DNA from: Ptychodera flava
Lineage: Eukaryota > Hemichordata > Enteropneusta > Ptychoderidae
NCBI RefSeq assembly: GCF_041260155.1
Contig: NC_091932.1
Coordinates: 42,792,125-42,856,124 of the forward strand
Length of the DNA: 64,000 bases
Direction of reading: 5' to 3'
In this document: piece by piece, positions 1 through 12,215 of the stretch
Numbering within the stretch: position 1 is the stretch's first letter
Layout: every line of letters starts with the position of its first letter
Made by a program: the position numbers and the translations under genes
The notes under the pieces: model-generated
Database searches by the model: none
Told to the model about the DNA's origin: nothing
What the model saw: the letters and a program-made list of their open reading frames with translations, nothing else

Positions 1-94
1 ATGGCCGCTGAAGGCGTCCAGCGTTAAGATGCCGGTAACGAGGGTCGATCATGGCCATGGCATAAAGTGAACTTTATTTTAGGTATTATGTTTT

Positions 95-205
95 TGAAAA
101 TGTGGTGACCCCCCCTTTCCTACCAGTGAAAAAGTGATGACCCCCCCTTCGTGGATTCCAAAATTATGATGACCCCCCCTGGATTTTGCCGGCCCCCCCC
201 AGCCG
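95..205. repeat. C-rich direct repeat, three units
   Basis: Three consecutive copies of a unit of roughly 32 bp, each ending in a variant of GTGATGACCCCCCC, lie near 100, 132 and 164. The rest of 1-565 holds no convincing gene; its short reading frames have no family resemblance. A similar C-tract-rich repeat recurs at 47885-47985 after the broken TLR copy, so this is probably part of a dispersed family. Confidence 0.6.
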
Positions 206-588
206 TAAAAACTGAACGGTCCCTTAGCCCACGTGTTTACACACGTGAGCTAAAAATGAAAACAAAAATTGCATCACCACATCATTTTTGCCACATGTCA
301 ATGATCAGAAGCAATTTTCTTATTTTTTGGGGGCCAAAGGTACATATAGAGTTCTCCCTGAATAAGGTAACAAGGGCATGGAGCCCTCTTCTAAATTCTG
401 AGAGCCCTCTGTGAAAATGCTTTGCAACAAACAATCCCTAAAATCTCCTCCTGTGTGACTGCTTTGGTTTGCAGTGCTTAATTCACAACACATGAGCCTC
501 TTGTGAAAATTCCCAGGAGAGAACTCTGAACATACATACCGTAATATGCACACATGCATTTTATTTGCTGCTGTTAATAAATGCATGT

Positions 589-594
589 TTTATT
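589..594 (-). promoter_or_regulatory. AATAAA poly(A) signal for the exon at 630-925
   Basis: On the minus strand AATAAA lies about 36 bp after the stop codon at 630-632. This is a sensible position for a cleavage and polyadenylation signal and supports the exon being the last one of a gene. Confidence 0.4.
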
Positions 595-629
595 TAAAAA
601 GGGGGCTGAAAATGATTACTAACAGAAGT

Positions 630-925
630 TCAATTACCTGGAAAATTATGGAAATCACTACTCTTAATAACGTCTCTCAGTTTACTTCTGATGGCAATTT
701 CACGATCTTCTGGATTTATATCAATTTGTGCTTCTGCAATAATGATGCTCTTACTATAATAAACTGGTATATCACAGTCCACGACAAAAACAACCCTGAA
801 GGGCTTACTGAGAACTCTTCGTTTTTTATTAATTGTAAGTCTTGCAATTTCTCGTGACTTTTTTCCTCTTTGGGGTGTGAAGCGTATATTGTTGCTCTGC
901 GTGGGTTGAACGTGCTTGTCACAGC
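630..925 (-). CDS. Probable terminal coding exon, unknown protein
   Basis: Read on the minus strand from 925 down to 630, the sequence is open for 97 codons plus two bases of a split codon and ends in TGA at 630-632. It has no start codon. A TTTGGCACAG acceptor-like sequence sits directly before base 925, and an in-frame TGA lies a little further upstream, as expected if an intron ends there. The peptide is rich in charged and branched residues and includes PFRVVFVVDCDIPVYYSKS and a PEDREIAIRSKLRD helix-like stretch. An AATAAA follows the stop. I do not recognise the family. A 101-aa reading frame in another phase (716-1021) overlaps it but has a less protein-like composition. It could be the last exon of a host gene whose other exons lie at higher coordinates, or a piece of an unrecognised transposon gene. 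Confidence 0.45.
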
Positions 926-929
926 CTGT

Positions 930-1955
930 GCCAAATCAGAGGGCTCTCCAAGAGCAGATCGAGCTCGGTCTGGTGTAGAAAAAAAGTATAGAAAGGGGAT
1001 TGCTGAAATGTTTGAAAACAAAAGTACTTCGGACTACATCCCTGTCAGGGCACTGTTTATTTTGAAGTACCGTACTGAAGTTCCAATAGCTGCAGATCCA
1101 TAAGTAAGTCACTTTTTAGTAGATGGTATATTGAGCACAATTGACCACCACTAATATCTTTAACAAAACAATACTAACACAAAATGTAGAATAACTGCCT
1201 TACACAGAAGATTATCTAAGGGAGATAGCTTACATGTCACTTGATCTACTGGTACAATTATGAGCAAGTGTTAGCAGCATGACGTTTTAACAGGTCATTT
1301 TGTTTCACAGAATCAAATAAAATTGATTTATTTTCTCGGTATAACAACAACCCGACTGACTGATATTTTAGGCAGCTGTACATGCATCAGACTTTGACTT
1401 TGTCCGTGAACGAGTATGACATGCTGTCTTCTACACTATCAAAGGCACTCAAATCACTACTGCGCTAGGGCTTCGCGATCACTGGTTGATTTCATCACCT
1501 GTGTCTTCTACCAATGGCCTACACATCCAAGCTGCTTTTGATTTGTAATAACATCTATAAGTATTTGTGGACTGTCTGACAAAGTTTACTAACTTAGTAT
1601 TCCCGTCTGCTTGTTTTGCTGGTTTGGTATAACAACTGTGTAAATTGTACTGTTGTGTCGCAACCCGAGTCAACCACTGGTAAGAAGACGTCATTTTGGG
1701 AATCATTTGAATCATATCTAAGGCCAACCGCACCAGGAAATTGGCTTAGCAAAGTAGTACGCCGCAAAACCCCGTTCTGCAATTGAATGGCACGTTAACA
1801 ATTTCTGCACCACTTACAGTACACTTCACAGTTGCCGCCATTTTGGCGATATGATTTTGTCATATTGGCCACCTCTGAGAACTGCAGAGCGCCACCTAGC
1901 GCTGAAAAAAGTGAATGCACATAAACATGTTTTTTGGAACGCAAAAATGATTTTA
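930..1955. other. Noncoding stretch, nothing recognised
   Basis: Only short, low-quality reading frames occur on both strands. If the exon at 630-925 belongs to a gene, this stretch would be intron. I could not identify a second exon. Confidence 0.4.
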
Positions 1956-1959
1956 CGAA

Positions 1960-2600
1960 AAAAATATGGTTCATACATGAAAACGTGAAATCTATGAACA
2001 CAAATTGTTTTTCATGAACATAAAATCTATGAACAAATGAATATTTTTCAATGAACATAAACATCGAATTCATGAAAATAATTTGTTTTCAGGAGCACAA
2101 ACATGAGATTCATGAACATAAAAACAAACTATGAACACAAAAATATGGTTCATAGACACAAAAATGGGTTTCTTGACATAAACATAAAATTCAAGAACAC
2201 AAAAATGTTTTCATGAACATAAACATAAATTTTATGAACATAAACATAATTTCAAGAACACAAAAATGGTTTTATGAACACAAAACGGATTTTATGAACA
2301 AAAACATATATTCATGAACACAAAAATGTTTTTTATGAACATAAACATGAAATTTATGAACATAAACATGAAATTTATGAACATAAACATAAAATTCATG
2401 AACACAAAAACAGTTTTCATGAACATAAACATGGAATTCATGAACATAAACACGGATTTCATGAACATAAAAATGGTTTTTATGAACATAAACATAAAAT
2501 TCATGAACACAAAAATGTGTTTCATGAATATAAACATGGTTTTTATGAACACAAAAATGCTTTTTATGAACATAAACATAAAATTCACGAATTTTGCAAC
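1960..2600. repeat. 21-bp minisatellite (TTCATGAACATAAACATGAAA type)
   Basis: About thirty imperfect units built on CATGAACATAAACAT and CATGAACACAAAAATG. The dominant period is 21 bp, a multiple of three, so reading frames of about 100 residues stay open on both strands; the plus-strand one repeats FMNINMK. Units diverge towards the left edge. The open frames follow from the repeat period and are not evidence of a protein. Confidence 0.85.
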
Positions 2601-2873
2601 ACTTGGCTTGCCATATTTGGATTTGATTTAATTCATATGTTGTCGTCTGCATGGCTTCCTTGGCATGGCTTCCAGTCACACATCGTCGGAAAGATGAAAT
2701 GTGCAGTGCCGAGCGAGCTCAGAGGATATACTTGTGCAGTTATTGTGATTTTGCATATTCTCAAAAAGGATTCAGGCTACACAGTGAAAATCAATTTCTG
2801 TTTTTTGATGACTGGTGGAAATGTGGGCTTATATAGCACAGTGGCAGTAAAGACATTGCATGCATGATAATTA

Positions 2874-3420
2874 AGGGACTGGTCAGTTTCTTCGGCCTAG
2901 GGGGCGGTGGATTCATGGGGGTCACCCTGTTTTTTATTTGGTGATAGGGGTCACCATGTTTTTGAAATGCAAAATAGGGGCCAGTGTGGTTTTGGATTTT
3001 GACACGGCCTCATAATTACGTAAAATGCATCACGTCAGCCACAAATTTGATCATTCAGTAATTTGTTGCAGTTTTCAGCACGCCTTCGGGCGCATAACTT
3101 TAATTATCAGACATAATTTTCAGCACACACAACTTAAATATATCAGACATACATATATCAGAGATATATCATATCTGTATGTTCAATACCCGGGTTCAAT
3201 ATTTTTCAGTGGACTCTTTGAGCGCATTACTTAATCTATCAGACATTTTTCAGCACGCCCTTCCAGCTGACGACTTAAATATATAAGACATATTTATCAG
3301 AGTAATCAGGATGTTTCATATTTTTTTGTGCGCCCTTCGGGCGCCGTACTTTAATAAATCAGAGATGTATGTCGGAGATATCTTGATGTTTGCTGAGTGA
3401 AAGTGTACCATTATGGAATC
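2874..3420 (+). mobile_element. AGGGACTGGTCAG-type MITE, copy 1 (left end clear)
   Basis: It begins AGGGACTGGTCAGTTTCTTC and continues into GGCCTAGGGGGCGGTGG and a GGGGTCACC-rich stretch. It then carries several imperfect copies of a unit containing CAGCACGCCCTTCGGGCGC and TATATCAGACAT. Copies recur at 12951-13542 and, as two facing ends, at 32940-33466. The copy at 12951-13542 has both terminal inverted repeats; here I cannot find the right end, so the boundary is approximate. No coding capacity. Confidence 0.6.
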
Positions 3421-4190
3421 TGCAGTTCATATGAAAAGCATGACAAATTCATGACAATTTTTTTTGTTTTGTTGTATGTGAGCTACGTCTAAGACACAAC
3501 AAAAGTACTGTTTAAGTCTCAGCTTAATGTTCAATGAATTAGTCAAATGTCACCTCAGACGCCACCAGAGAACACCATTTCCACTCAAAAATTTCATTTT
3601 TCGCCTGGCGAGAGGGGGGAGAGCCCCTCTCGCGCTCTCCCCCTCGGTCGCTTTGCTCCCTTGCTGTCTACTCTCTTAAATTACCAGGCTACTTTTTAAA
3701 TATAAGGACAACACTTTCTGAGTATAAGTTACATGAACCTCTGAATGTAAGCACATATGTCAGTTTTAAACAGATAAATGATAAAGTGGTGCCACACCCA
3801 AATGTGGCCGCCCCATGTGAATTTTCAAGCAGACAGTGAAACCAGTGCATAAACCTATAAGAATTTTACAGACCAACGTGTTTCCATCCAATAGATCTCA
3901 TGGGACAGAATATACTTCACTGAGACAAGGTATTCTCTATTTTCATTGTAATATGTGAAGTATTGGAAAATTACGGGAAATTTAAGATTAACTTATTAGA
4001 CTGTGTAAAAATTCCTGGCTGTTATGTAACAAATTATTGTTTTCATGACCGTGCAAGGTAATATCACTTTATTGGTAGAAATCAAATAATATCTGAAATT
4101 ATTGGAAATATTTGAACTTGAACAAATTCAATGACATTGCAGCTCACGGCCCTTTAATACTTTTGTTTGCTAGTATTCTACTTGACAACT
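3421..4190. other. Noncoding stretch, nothing recognised
   Basis: No supported gene or repeat. A C- and G-rich patch (CGAGAGGGGGGAGAGCCCC and neighbours) is near 3610-3655. Confidence 0.4.
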
Positions 4191-4194
4191 GGTC

Positions 4195-4375
4195 GGCTTA
4201 TTTTCTTTTTTGATCGCTGCATTTTTCCCTAACTATGGGTCTGATTTTGACAAAAAGTCCCTAACAATGGGTCTATTTTTGACAATACACATGGGTAGAT
4301 GTTTTGAACTTGGGCCGCACACCCCCGTATGAAAATATTGAGAGTACCCCCCCCCCGGGAGCCTTGTCAAGACTT
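4195..4375 (+). repeat. Dispersed repeat, copy shared with 9105-9400
   Basis: It shares an ordered set of motifs with 9105-9400: an ATGGGTC-rich start, then GGTTGATGTTTTGAACTTGG (here GGTAGATGTTTTGAACTTGG), then CCCCGTATGAAAATAT and a run of AGTACCCC. A C-tract of nine or more bases follows. The family is not identified and no protein is encoded. Confidence 0.5.
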
Positions 4376-4387
4376 TCTAATATGAAT

Positions 4388-4445
4388 ACGTCTCTGCTAG
4401 GCGACTGATGCCGTATGTTGTGGGTTCGAACCCGATTGAAAACAA
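4388..4445 (+). repeat. tRNA-derived SINE fragment
   Basis: It carries CTGCTAGGCGACTGATGCCG, then TTGTGGGTTCGAACCCG, which contains a good RNA polymerase III B box (GGTTCGAACCC). The same order of motifs is in 18313-18400, 50691-50770 and, on the minus strand, 62625-62708, where the A box is also present. Here the A-box half is missing or too diverged to see. Confidence 0.45.
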
Positions 4446-4910
4446 GCCGTACGTCATAGCTGGCCATGATTGGCTTTTCAGACCACGCGATTGGCTAATT
4501 TCAAATGCTCATTAATATGGGAACCTCTGGAGCGTGCCTGTCCTTCAAAGCGAGTAAAATCATTAATTATACAGCGACGTGAAAATCGCGGTTTTTCGAG
4601 CGATTTTCGAGATGGGAGGTAAAGTAAACCCCACATTAGCTTTGTTATGTCTATTTGATGTCTCGTCATGCTACTTTTAACTCGATTACTCGTGAATAGA
4701 GTGTTATTTTAGGGCTCAGAAATTGGGATGCATGAGCTGGAAGGGTGCTGAAGTTGCACCCCTTGTATAAGTGTATGAAGAGAGTGTACCTTAGCAGACA
4801 GTTGAATCGGCCAAGTAATGATAGTATCCTTGTAGCGTTCCTTATGACATCTACGTTACGTTTGAAACATTAACAACAACACAACAGTTATGTTCGTCGA
4901 ATTTTATTGG

Positions 4911-4961
4911 TCAACAACAACAACAACAACAACAACATGACAAATAAACAAACAAAAATAC

Positions 4962-4994
<33 letters not shown>

Positions 4995-5000
4995 CCACAT
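4911..5000. repeat. (CAA)n microsatellite, two runs
   Basis: Two runs of CAA/ACA triplets are separated by about 30 bp of A-rich sequence. The Asn- and Thr-rich reading frame across them is an artefact of the triplet repeat. Confidence 0.9.
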
Positions 5001-7290
5001 TCCTGGGTACCCTGTGCTTACACAGTTACAATTCGGAGTCAGCAGAGCATGCCTGCAGAGAAAATAAGTTGATATTAAAACTCAATTCAAAAGTCCGAAA
5101 ATATTGATATCGGGTATTTTCAAGAACAAGAGTTGAAATTGCATCGACTTCTACTTCGACAAACGTACGAAACTTCGACAACAGCGCGGCGTCGGCCGCA
5201 TTGCATAGTATGGAGCACACTTGAACACACGCGACCTTTGAACCTATTCTGTACCGTACGTACATAGCTGCTGTATATTCAGATGATCAAACGAATGATT
5301 ATTTTAGCTCATGCAGTTCCTTTTTATTTCATTTCATGATGCTTGAATATTGTAAAACGGGTCATGGGTTTTGAAACTGGATCAAGTGCAATTGTTTCTC
5401 AAAGCCAATCGAACGAATCCATGCAAGTTACGAATGCGTGACACGAGGTGACACACATGGCTTCAACGTCAAGCGTCATGTTGACATACACAGATCTCGA
5501 AATGGCAAACTCGGACACGCAACGATCTGAACACGCGGAAGTACCATACATTTTTGCATTTGATGTTTGTTTCAACCAATCGTACTATTTCAGCCACTTC
5601 TGATCGAAATCACTTTTCCTGACCTTCGGATCCTTACAAGTACGAGATTGGCGGCAGTGGCAGCTTTGACTGAGTGCCCGCTGGCAAAAATGCAACACCA
5701 AGCCTTTCCTTTAGCTCCGTATCTGTTGTATGAAATGGTCGTTTATTCCGCGCGGAGGGACGGTGTCTGTACGATCGGCAGCTTAACACATTTCATGCTT
5801 TTTGAATTGAAGTTTCATCTATCTTAGCCTATGTTCAGTTCATTGGCACTACGGCTGTTTCACACTTGAAAAGCATGAAAAATAAAGGATCGGGCGAAAA
5901 AAATTGAGGATCGGGGCCGATCCCGTTAAACAGCCTGGGGAGAACACTGCCAAATATCTTCGGCAAAGTACGTCAGTTCAGATATTGAAACTCTGTTGCA
6001 AAGTTCCACCGCACGGCCGGTCGTCTTCGTAATTTCCAGAACAAAGTCACATTATGTGCCCAGCTGGGTTTGACTGCATTTATCTACCTCGTCCCAAAGT
6101 GACGGACGGATCTTTCAACCTTTCAGCTTGGTGAAACACGCATTTATTGATTCGCCAAAAGCCTGTTGATTCTCTTATTTTTGCACAAGTGCTACATGGA
6201 CATAGGAAAAAGTTCGACTCACCCTTGCCCTCTTGATTGTTGAATACAACCACGGTCCATCATGATGAGAGTTCTCGAATCAAAAACTGTAGCTGTGCTC
6301 GAATACAAATGTCTTCTCATTAAATTACGTCATTCTTGATATACAAGAGTTAGTATTCCAAATCTGTCACCCTGTTTTTTTCAAAGTTTGGAGAAGGGCA
6401 GCTTGAATGATTGAACAACGTGAAACGCAAAATTCCATCGCATATTATCCGGCAATATGTATACTGTACAGTAGAAATACTGTATACACTCCAGGTACGT
6501 ATAACTATAAGCTTATACTCCACAAAATGGCCAAAGGCAGCGTGAACTTTCTGAAAGGATTTCCTAAACGTCCTACTTGTTACCTTAGAGACTCCTGAAA
6601 AGTATTCTCTGCAGTAATTCCAGTTTCTGTCAACATGCAAAGCTGAACGACATGATTATAGCATGAGACGTAGTGTGCAGACTACACATTCACGCGCACG
6701 TTCACTCAATTGCGCATGCTCATATTGGCAGACTACACTGGCAAAAGAGTGCGCATGCGTAAAGTTATATTTGTAGCACAGATCTCGCGGAAACTCATGC
6801 CTTTGCTCTATTTCTATCCCAAAACTTCCTTGATTGCTTACAGTTAATGCACATGAACAAAATTAAACCAACAACGTCAGCATAGGGAGAGGGTTTATGG
6901 TTTTCGCCACAACTACAAATGCCACGCTGAAGATACGTTTACAAGGCCAATTAGACTGGCATAGACTCTCCACAGTCGCTGTGCCTTGTTTTCTACACGC
7001 CCACGACTGCCACGATGGACCTACATTCGAAGGCTACGCTGTGCAGCTCAGCAGCTGTGAGCACGCGCTGCCAGACACAGCGACTGTCAGTTTTTGCAAG
7101 TGTATATGAATATTCATAAGAGTAGTGATGTCAAAAGGAACACCTAACTGGGCAGAGAGAATATACGTACGACAATTAGAAGTCACCCCTATTGACAAAA
7201 TTAAAATAAACAACACCTCTTTTTCAGAATTCCCACAGCTTCAATGAACTGTTATTAGATTTCTATATAATACTTATAGCCCCTGAACTT
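5001..7290. other. Noncoding stretch
   Basis: No supported gene on either strand. Around 6690-6770 there are two GCGCATGC motifs (TTGCGCATGCTC and GTGCGCATGCGT), which resemble NRF-1-type promoter sites. No good start codon or exon could be tied to them. Confidence 0.35.

Positions 7291-7291
<1 letters not shown>

Positions 7292-7328
<37 letters not shown>
7292..7328. repeat. (TAA)n microsatellite
   Basis: Roughly twelve uninterrupted TAA triplets. Confidence 0.95.
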
Positions 7329-7329
<1 letters not shown>

Positions 7330-9100
7330 TACACAACAATATCGCTTAAAAGTAAAGGCACTATTTTGATATTGTCTGAATTCTCCACTAAGAAGATCTT
7401 TGCAGTCAAAAATGCATAATGTTCTTGAAAGTTGTGTGAACCATTTGATCCATTTTGATGAAATGGAAGGGCACATCAATTGTTAATGTATTCGTATGGC
7501 ATCAACATTTTTACTGTTATAATGACTTTCAAAATCACTTCCATTCCTCAATATAGTTCTCCCTTTTGGGCTTGTAACTTGTCCTACTTGATCAGTCGCT
7601 GCCAGACTTCCAATGTTTGCCAGAAGAAGGGTACTTATAATCTGAATTGATTCAGTTTTCATCTCTATGGAATGTCCAGGAAGCCGAGGGAAAAAATAAT
7701 GGAAAGACAATGATGGAGGAGAAATAATCAGTACTTGTTATGTTTACACACAAAGTATGGTACAAGGTGCAGTGGATTACTATTTTCTTGTTCCTATCGA
7801 CAGAGAGGGCTACCATCAACATACTGAACACAATGACTCATGATGTAATGGAAAAGCTTGTAAGGGCTCACAGCAACGCTCTCAGGTATCCTATGAGGGC
7901 ACATGACTTTCACCCTATCTACGGGGATCGTTTGCGGCACTGAGGACTCGCCTTTGGAAGCATGTAGCAACCTTTCATTTTGATGATCACAGTTTCTTGG
8001 AAATTTTCATAGAGATGATCAACATATACATTTACTCTGTACCAAATTCAAAGCAAAACTGAACGGTCATCAATCCGTAACAAGCTACAAATTTGCACGA
8101 TTAGTGGTATTGTAATAGAGAAAAAGATGTTATTACCAAAATGCGAAATTAGCCTAAACCATTTGCAGGTGCAAATTTCACAATAATTAAAACAAATAGA
8201 ATGAGCTGAACCCTGAGAATTACAAACCAAATATAAATGCTATAGGACAAACAGTTTCAGAGTTTTCAGAGAAGCAGATTTTAGAGAATTTGACCCAAAA
8301 TGGGGCGTTTTTAATTTAAAGTTTAATATCGGATTTCGAGACTGCATAACTGGTCTGGAAATAACAATATTTCTTCCAATAGGGGAAAAATGTGCCAAAA
8401 ATTAAAATTTCTTCAGAATTTTGAATAACCTGACGAAGTACACCCAGGGAATTTGCATAAACTTTGATAGCCGTTGAGTACTTGATTTCAGAGAAGAGAA
8501 ATGGTTGACCCAAAAGTAAGAAACAGTGGCTGTTTACTTTGTATGGCATTTTTGTGACACCAGACTTGTGTTTCAAAGCTGTGATTTTCATAAAGTAAAA
8601 AAAATTACTTCTATTAGGGCATTCAATGAAACCACAGCCCACATATGCATAGCACCGTGTTTGGAAAGCCGAACCTGGGAGAGGCATCGCGATGCGAAAC
8701 AACCGACGTTATTGAAGTATCGATCGAGAAGTGTATTTAGTTTAATCAGCTGCATTTTTCTGCTATATTTTATCAAACGCACAACGAAAGCGTGATTTTG
8801 CATTTGGTATACTTAAGTATGTGAAACATTACTTTTTATATATGCCAGTTATGTTGAGATAAGCGAGTTTCATTGCAAAAACAAAGAAATGAACAAACAG
8901 ATAAATTAAACTCATGTACGTGGAAATGAAAATGCATGACGCAGTTCCCAAATAACATAGGACTAACACTCACCTTTCTTTGCTATGTGCTAGAGGGAAG
9001 CTTATAGGGTGAGAGAATCAAGGCAAATCATATCATTACAGCTGCTGGTGACAGGTAGAAATGTGGCAGCACGGAGCATTCACAAAAAACTAGCAGTTAT
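7330..9100. other. Noncoding stretch, diverged repeat at 8240-8510
   Basis: 8240-8510 contains phrases such as TTCAGAGAAGCAGATTTT, GACCCAAAATGGGG and AAAATTTCTTCAGAATTTTG. They resemble the tandem-like repeat at 44250-44600, so it is probably an old copy of that family. No gene is supported. Confidence 0.35.
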
Positions 9101-9104
9101 GTGA

Positions 9105-9400
9105 CGCCCGTATGGGTCACTTTTCACAAAAAAAAACATGGGTGGTTTTTTACCCAAAAAACTCCGCAGCATGGGTCGATAACAAAGCAAATGGCCCATG
9201 CTTTAGAAAAACCTTGACATGCAACAGAAAAAAAGGTAAAAATTCCCCAAATTTGTCTAGCAAATCCTTAAAAAATGGGTCATATTTTTGGAATAAACAT
9301 GCATAGGTTGATGTTTTGAACTTGGCCAGCACATCCCCGTATGAAAATATCTGAAGTACCCCTCCCTGGGTGGGGACATACGAGCATTGTTCTACCGTCA
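9105..9400 (+). repeat. Dispersed repeat, longer copy of the family at 4195
   Basis: It opens with CGTATGGGTCACTTTTCAC, has further ATGGGTC and CATGGG motifs, then shares GATGTTTTGAACTTGG, CCCCGTATGAAAATAT and AGTACCCC in the same order as 4195-4375. The flanks differ, which points to dispersal and not to local duplication. Confidence 0.5.
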
Positions 9401-10380
9401 ACACTCGTCGTGCAATAAGCTGTACTTCTCTATTCGGCTGTCATGCGACTACTGGAGTTCTTAAATTTTGAGACAGAATGTATATTTTATTCAATGTCGA
9501 TTATCCCGAAATCTTTGCATTTTTCACAGAGAGATTTTCAAGCATCGTAACTGCTTATACCCTTGCTGACTAGTCATGTACAGTACGTGTATATAGTCGG
9601 GTATATGCGTTTCTATTTCATCCGTGCATGCGACGTGAACAGATATCGATCCTTCGAGGCCCGGACAGTCAATCAGAGGGTGGGAGTGTTAGGCCAAAAA
9701 TACCTCTACAAAATATGGGTCAAAGTGTAAATGTTGGTCAATGGTCAAAGATGGTGCTAGGGTCAAAACAGGGACTATGTGAACAGTTATCTTAAGTATA
9801 CATGATACGAGATGAAAAGGGGGGATGTCAAAGTTGCAGTTGAATACTCCTATGATAGTAGTGTCGGGGGAGTGGGGTGGCTTGAGCATCTCCGTTTTTC
9901 AATCCATTTTGCAGTGAACACGTACTCTAAACAGTCGAAGCAAGAATATGTCTTACACAAACACTACTACAACATAATCGGAAGCTTTCATTCAGCTGGG
10001 TACAGAGCGTGTACCGCACACTTTCACTAATTTACCAAAAGTAATTCATAGTACCTGCAGAATGCGACTTTTGAAATTTAATGTGTTGAAATATCTAAAC
10101 GTACTTTTACCAGCAATAATTGAAAAGTTATTTGGATGTTTCACATTTGTTTACATGCATAACTGAAAAGTTATAGGAAAATAACCTTCATTGGTATACA
10201 AATCAAACAGAATTGTGGGTAATTTATTGCAATGTGTAATCAGAATATGAATTTATTTTATCTGCTGAATTTCAAGTTGAAGATGGTTCAACATAAACTC
10301 GTTTTCAACAGTACTATTTCATATGATTTCACTATCGAGAAGAAGGCATGCACTAGTGCGATTACGGAATAAAATGTGCT
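9401..10380. other. Noncoding stretch, nothing recognised
   Basis: AT-rich. No family match and no tandem structure beyond scattered GGGTCAA motifs around 9715-9765. Confidence 0.35.
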
Positions 10381-10384
10381 GTAG

Positions 10385-12215
10385 GGCTCTCAGAAACATG
10401 ATATCACATAAAGATGACTTTAAAAACGTATCTCAAATATTGGACATGTTGTGTCTAGTGTGCTGAGAATAATATTGGCATATATACAAGGAGCTTCCAA
10501 ACTGGTTGAGAAAAAGGAAGAAATATCAACTATTATAATGAGCTATGTTCATTTAAAGTAAAACTGCCTGCAAATATATATTTGAGGAAAGAAATCAATA
10601 CCTAAACATACAAGCCAGAGATGTTCGGAAATGCCAGACACTTGTGATACAACTATGATGTCATTGTCCCTTAATGATCAATAAATGATGATGAGGTTAT
10701 TGTCCCTTGATGACCAATCAGGTAGAATTTGATAGAAAAATTGTGTTAATAAAAGTAGGTTGTAGTGAACAATGTAACTTACTCGTTCGTTATAAAAAAT
10801 TAATGAAGTACTGTATTCCGACATCTAAATTTAGAATTTTCCATCATCTGTTGTACGATGACATGATGTTCGTAACTACCCCCTTTTTGTAATCATGACA
10901 ACGTTATTTTAATTTTTGAATTCCAGAAAGCGTATTTTAGCCAGTATAAAGCAATACAGCAAAACACTACGAATCACATAGATTTTGATTGACAGTGGGA
11001 CGTTTGGCCATCTTACTGCTGTGTTTTTCATTCAGCTGATGTCAACAGCAGAGTGTAACTTAACAAGAGGGGCTGGGCTGTGCTCTCACATGCACTTTCA
11101 GTATACCAGTACCATAGACTTTACACTGTATTTGTAACTTCATATTAATGCAGAATGTTTAGCTGTTTGTTGGAATTACAGGTGAAATCACAAAAAAAAC
11201 TGAAAGCAGCTTAGCTGCACCATGACTTAAAAGATGGATGTTCTGATCAAAATGAATGTCAATGAAACCATCCTACATTTTGCTCAAGACACATGTGAAA
11301 TTGACAGGCATTTGCATAATATTATGTAATCCCACCATCACTCAATAAAACATCTATAGTCATCTATGATAATCCATCCTACCATCTATAATAGCCTTCA
11401 ACATCATTGAACACCAACAAAAGGTGTTGAAAAAGTGACCATAAATGTAAACCCATTCGCCAAAATTCTATCTATGCAAAGTTAATCATCATTCAAATTA
11501 ATTCACAAATCGCTGTGAACCTTATGACTTTGAAAGGTTTTCTTTAATGTACATGAAACCTAGCAGATGATATATTCGATAGACATCAACTGTTAAAAGT
11601 TATATATTGAAATTTCAAAATTATGAAACTTATAAATAAAAGGCACCTGAATATAAAATATGAAGACTGCCCTGTTCAACTGATTTTAACAAAAAATAAT
11701 AAATTTATAAAATTGTTTAATAAACTATGAAAACACTGACACACAATTTCCACAGATACAGTTGTACTGATAAATATGGTCTAACAGATGGCTTTGATTC
11801 CTAAAAAGGAGTTTACTTATTAGTGTTCAGCCAACGTGGCAGTAGAGATAAGAACAATTTGATTTTTTAATATGGTCAGCCAAGTATTAAACTTCCCCTT
11901 TCTTCCACTCACGTAGTCACTGAAAACAATGTCTCGAATGAAGAAAATACAGTCTATGACACCAAAACTCCTTAAGTTGCATATAAGTATTTCACAGATC
12001 AAAGGCCATTGACTTGTTGACTCTAACAGCTAACTGTAACATATCTCTAGTAGTTCTTCTACATATTAAGGAGAGAGATTTGACACTAATGAATCTACCT
12101 TGTTGTATATGACAGATTCAAGGCGGGAATATCAGTCACGCTGATGAATATCATTTGATATCCAGTGAATATGTTCATGTGATAACTCTGTTCAAATTTT
12201 AGTAAATGGCTCCGC
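10385..12215 (+). repeat. TLR-flank repeat block, copy A
   Basis: A diverged copy of the block also seen at 18255-20110 and 61085-62565, with partial copies at 42880-43330 and 50590-50935. Shared landmarks in order are GTTGTGTCTAGTGTGCTGAG near 10449, the TTCCAGAAAG...TTTGGCCATC segment near 10920-11015, GAAACCTAGCAGATGAT near 11556, GGCACCTGAATATAAAATAT near 11642, a CAGATGG...GATAAGAACAA segment near 11785-11850, CACGTAGTCACTGAAA near 11910, and GACAGATTCAAGGC near 12112. Its reading frames are short and have no protein resemblance. It could be an old transposon or the remains of a duplicated TLR flank. Confidence 0.6.

Noticed and set aside
716..1021. 101-aa minus-strand ORF
   Set aside because: It overlaps the better exon frame at 630-925 in another phase and loses the protein-like composition after about 35 residues.
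2272..2679. 135-aa minus-strand ORF and 105-aa plus-strand ORF, Val/His/Tyr- and Met/Asn-rich
   Set aside because: They are translations of the 21-bp minisatellite, whose period keeps frames open on both strands.
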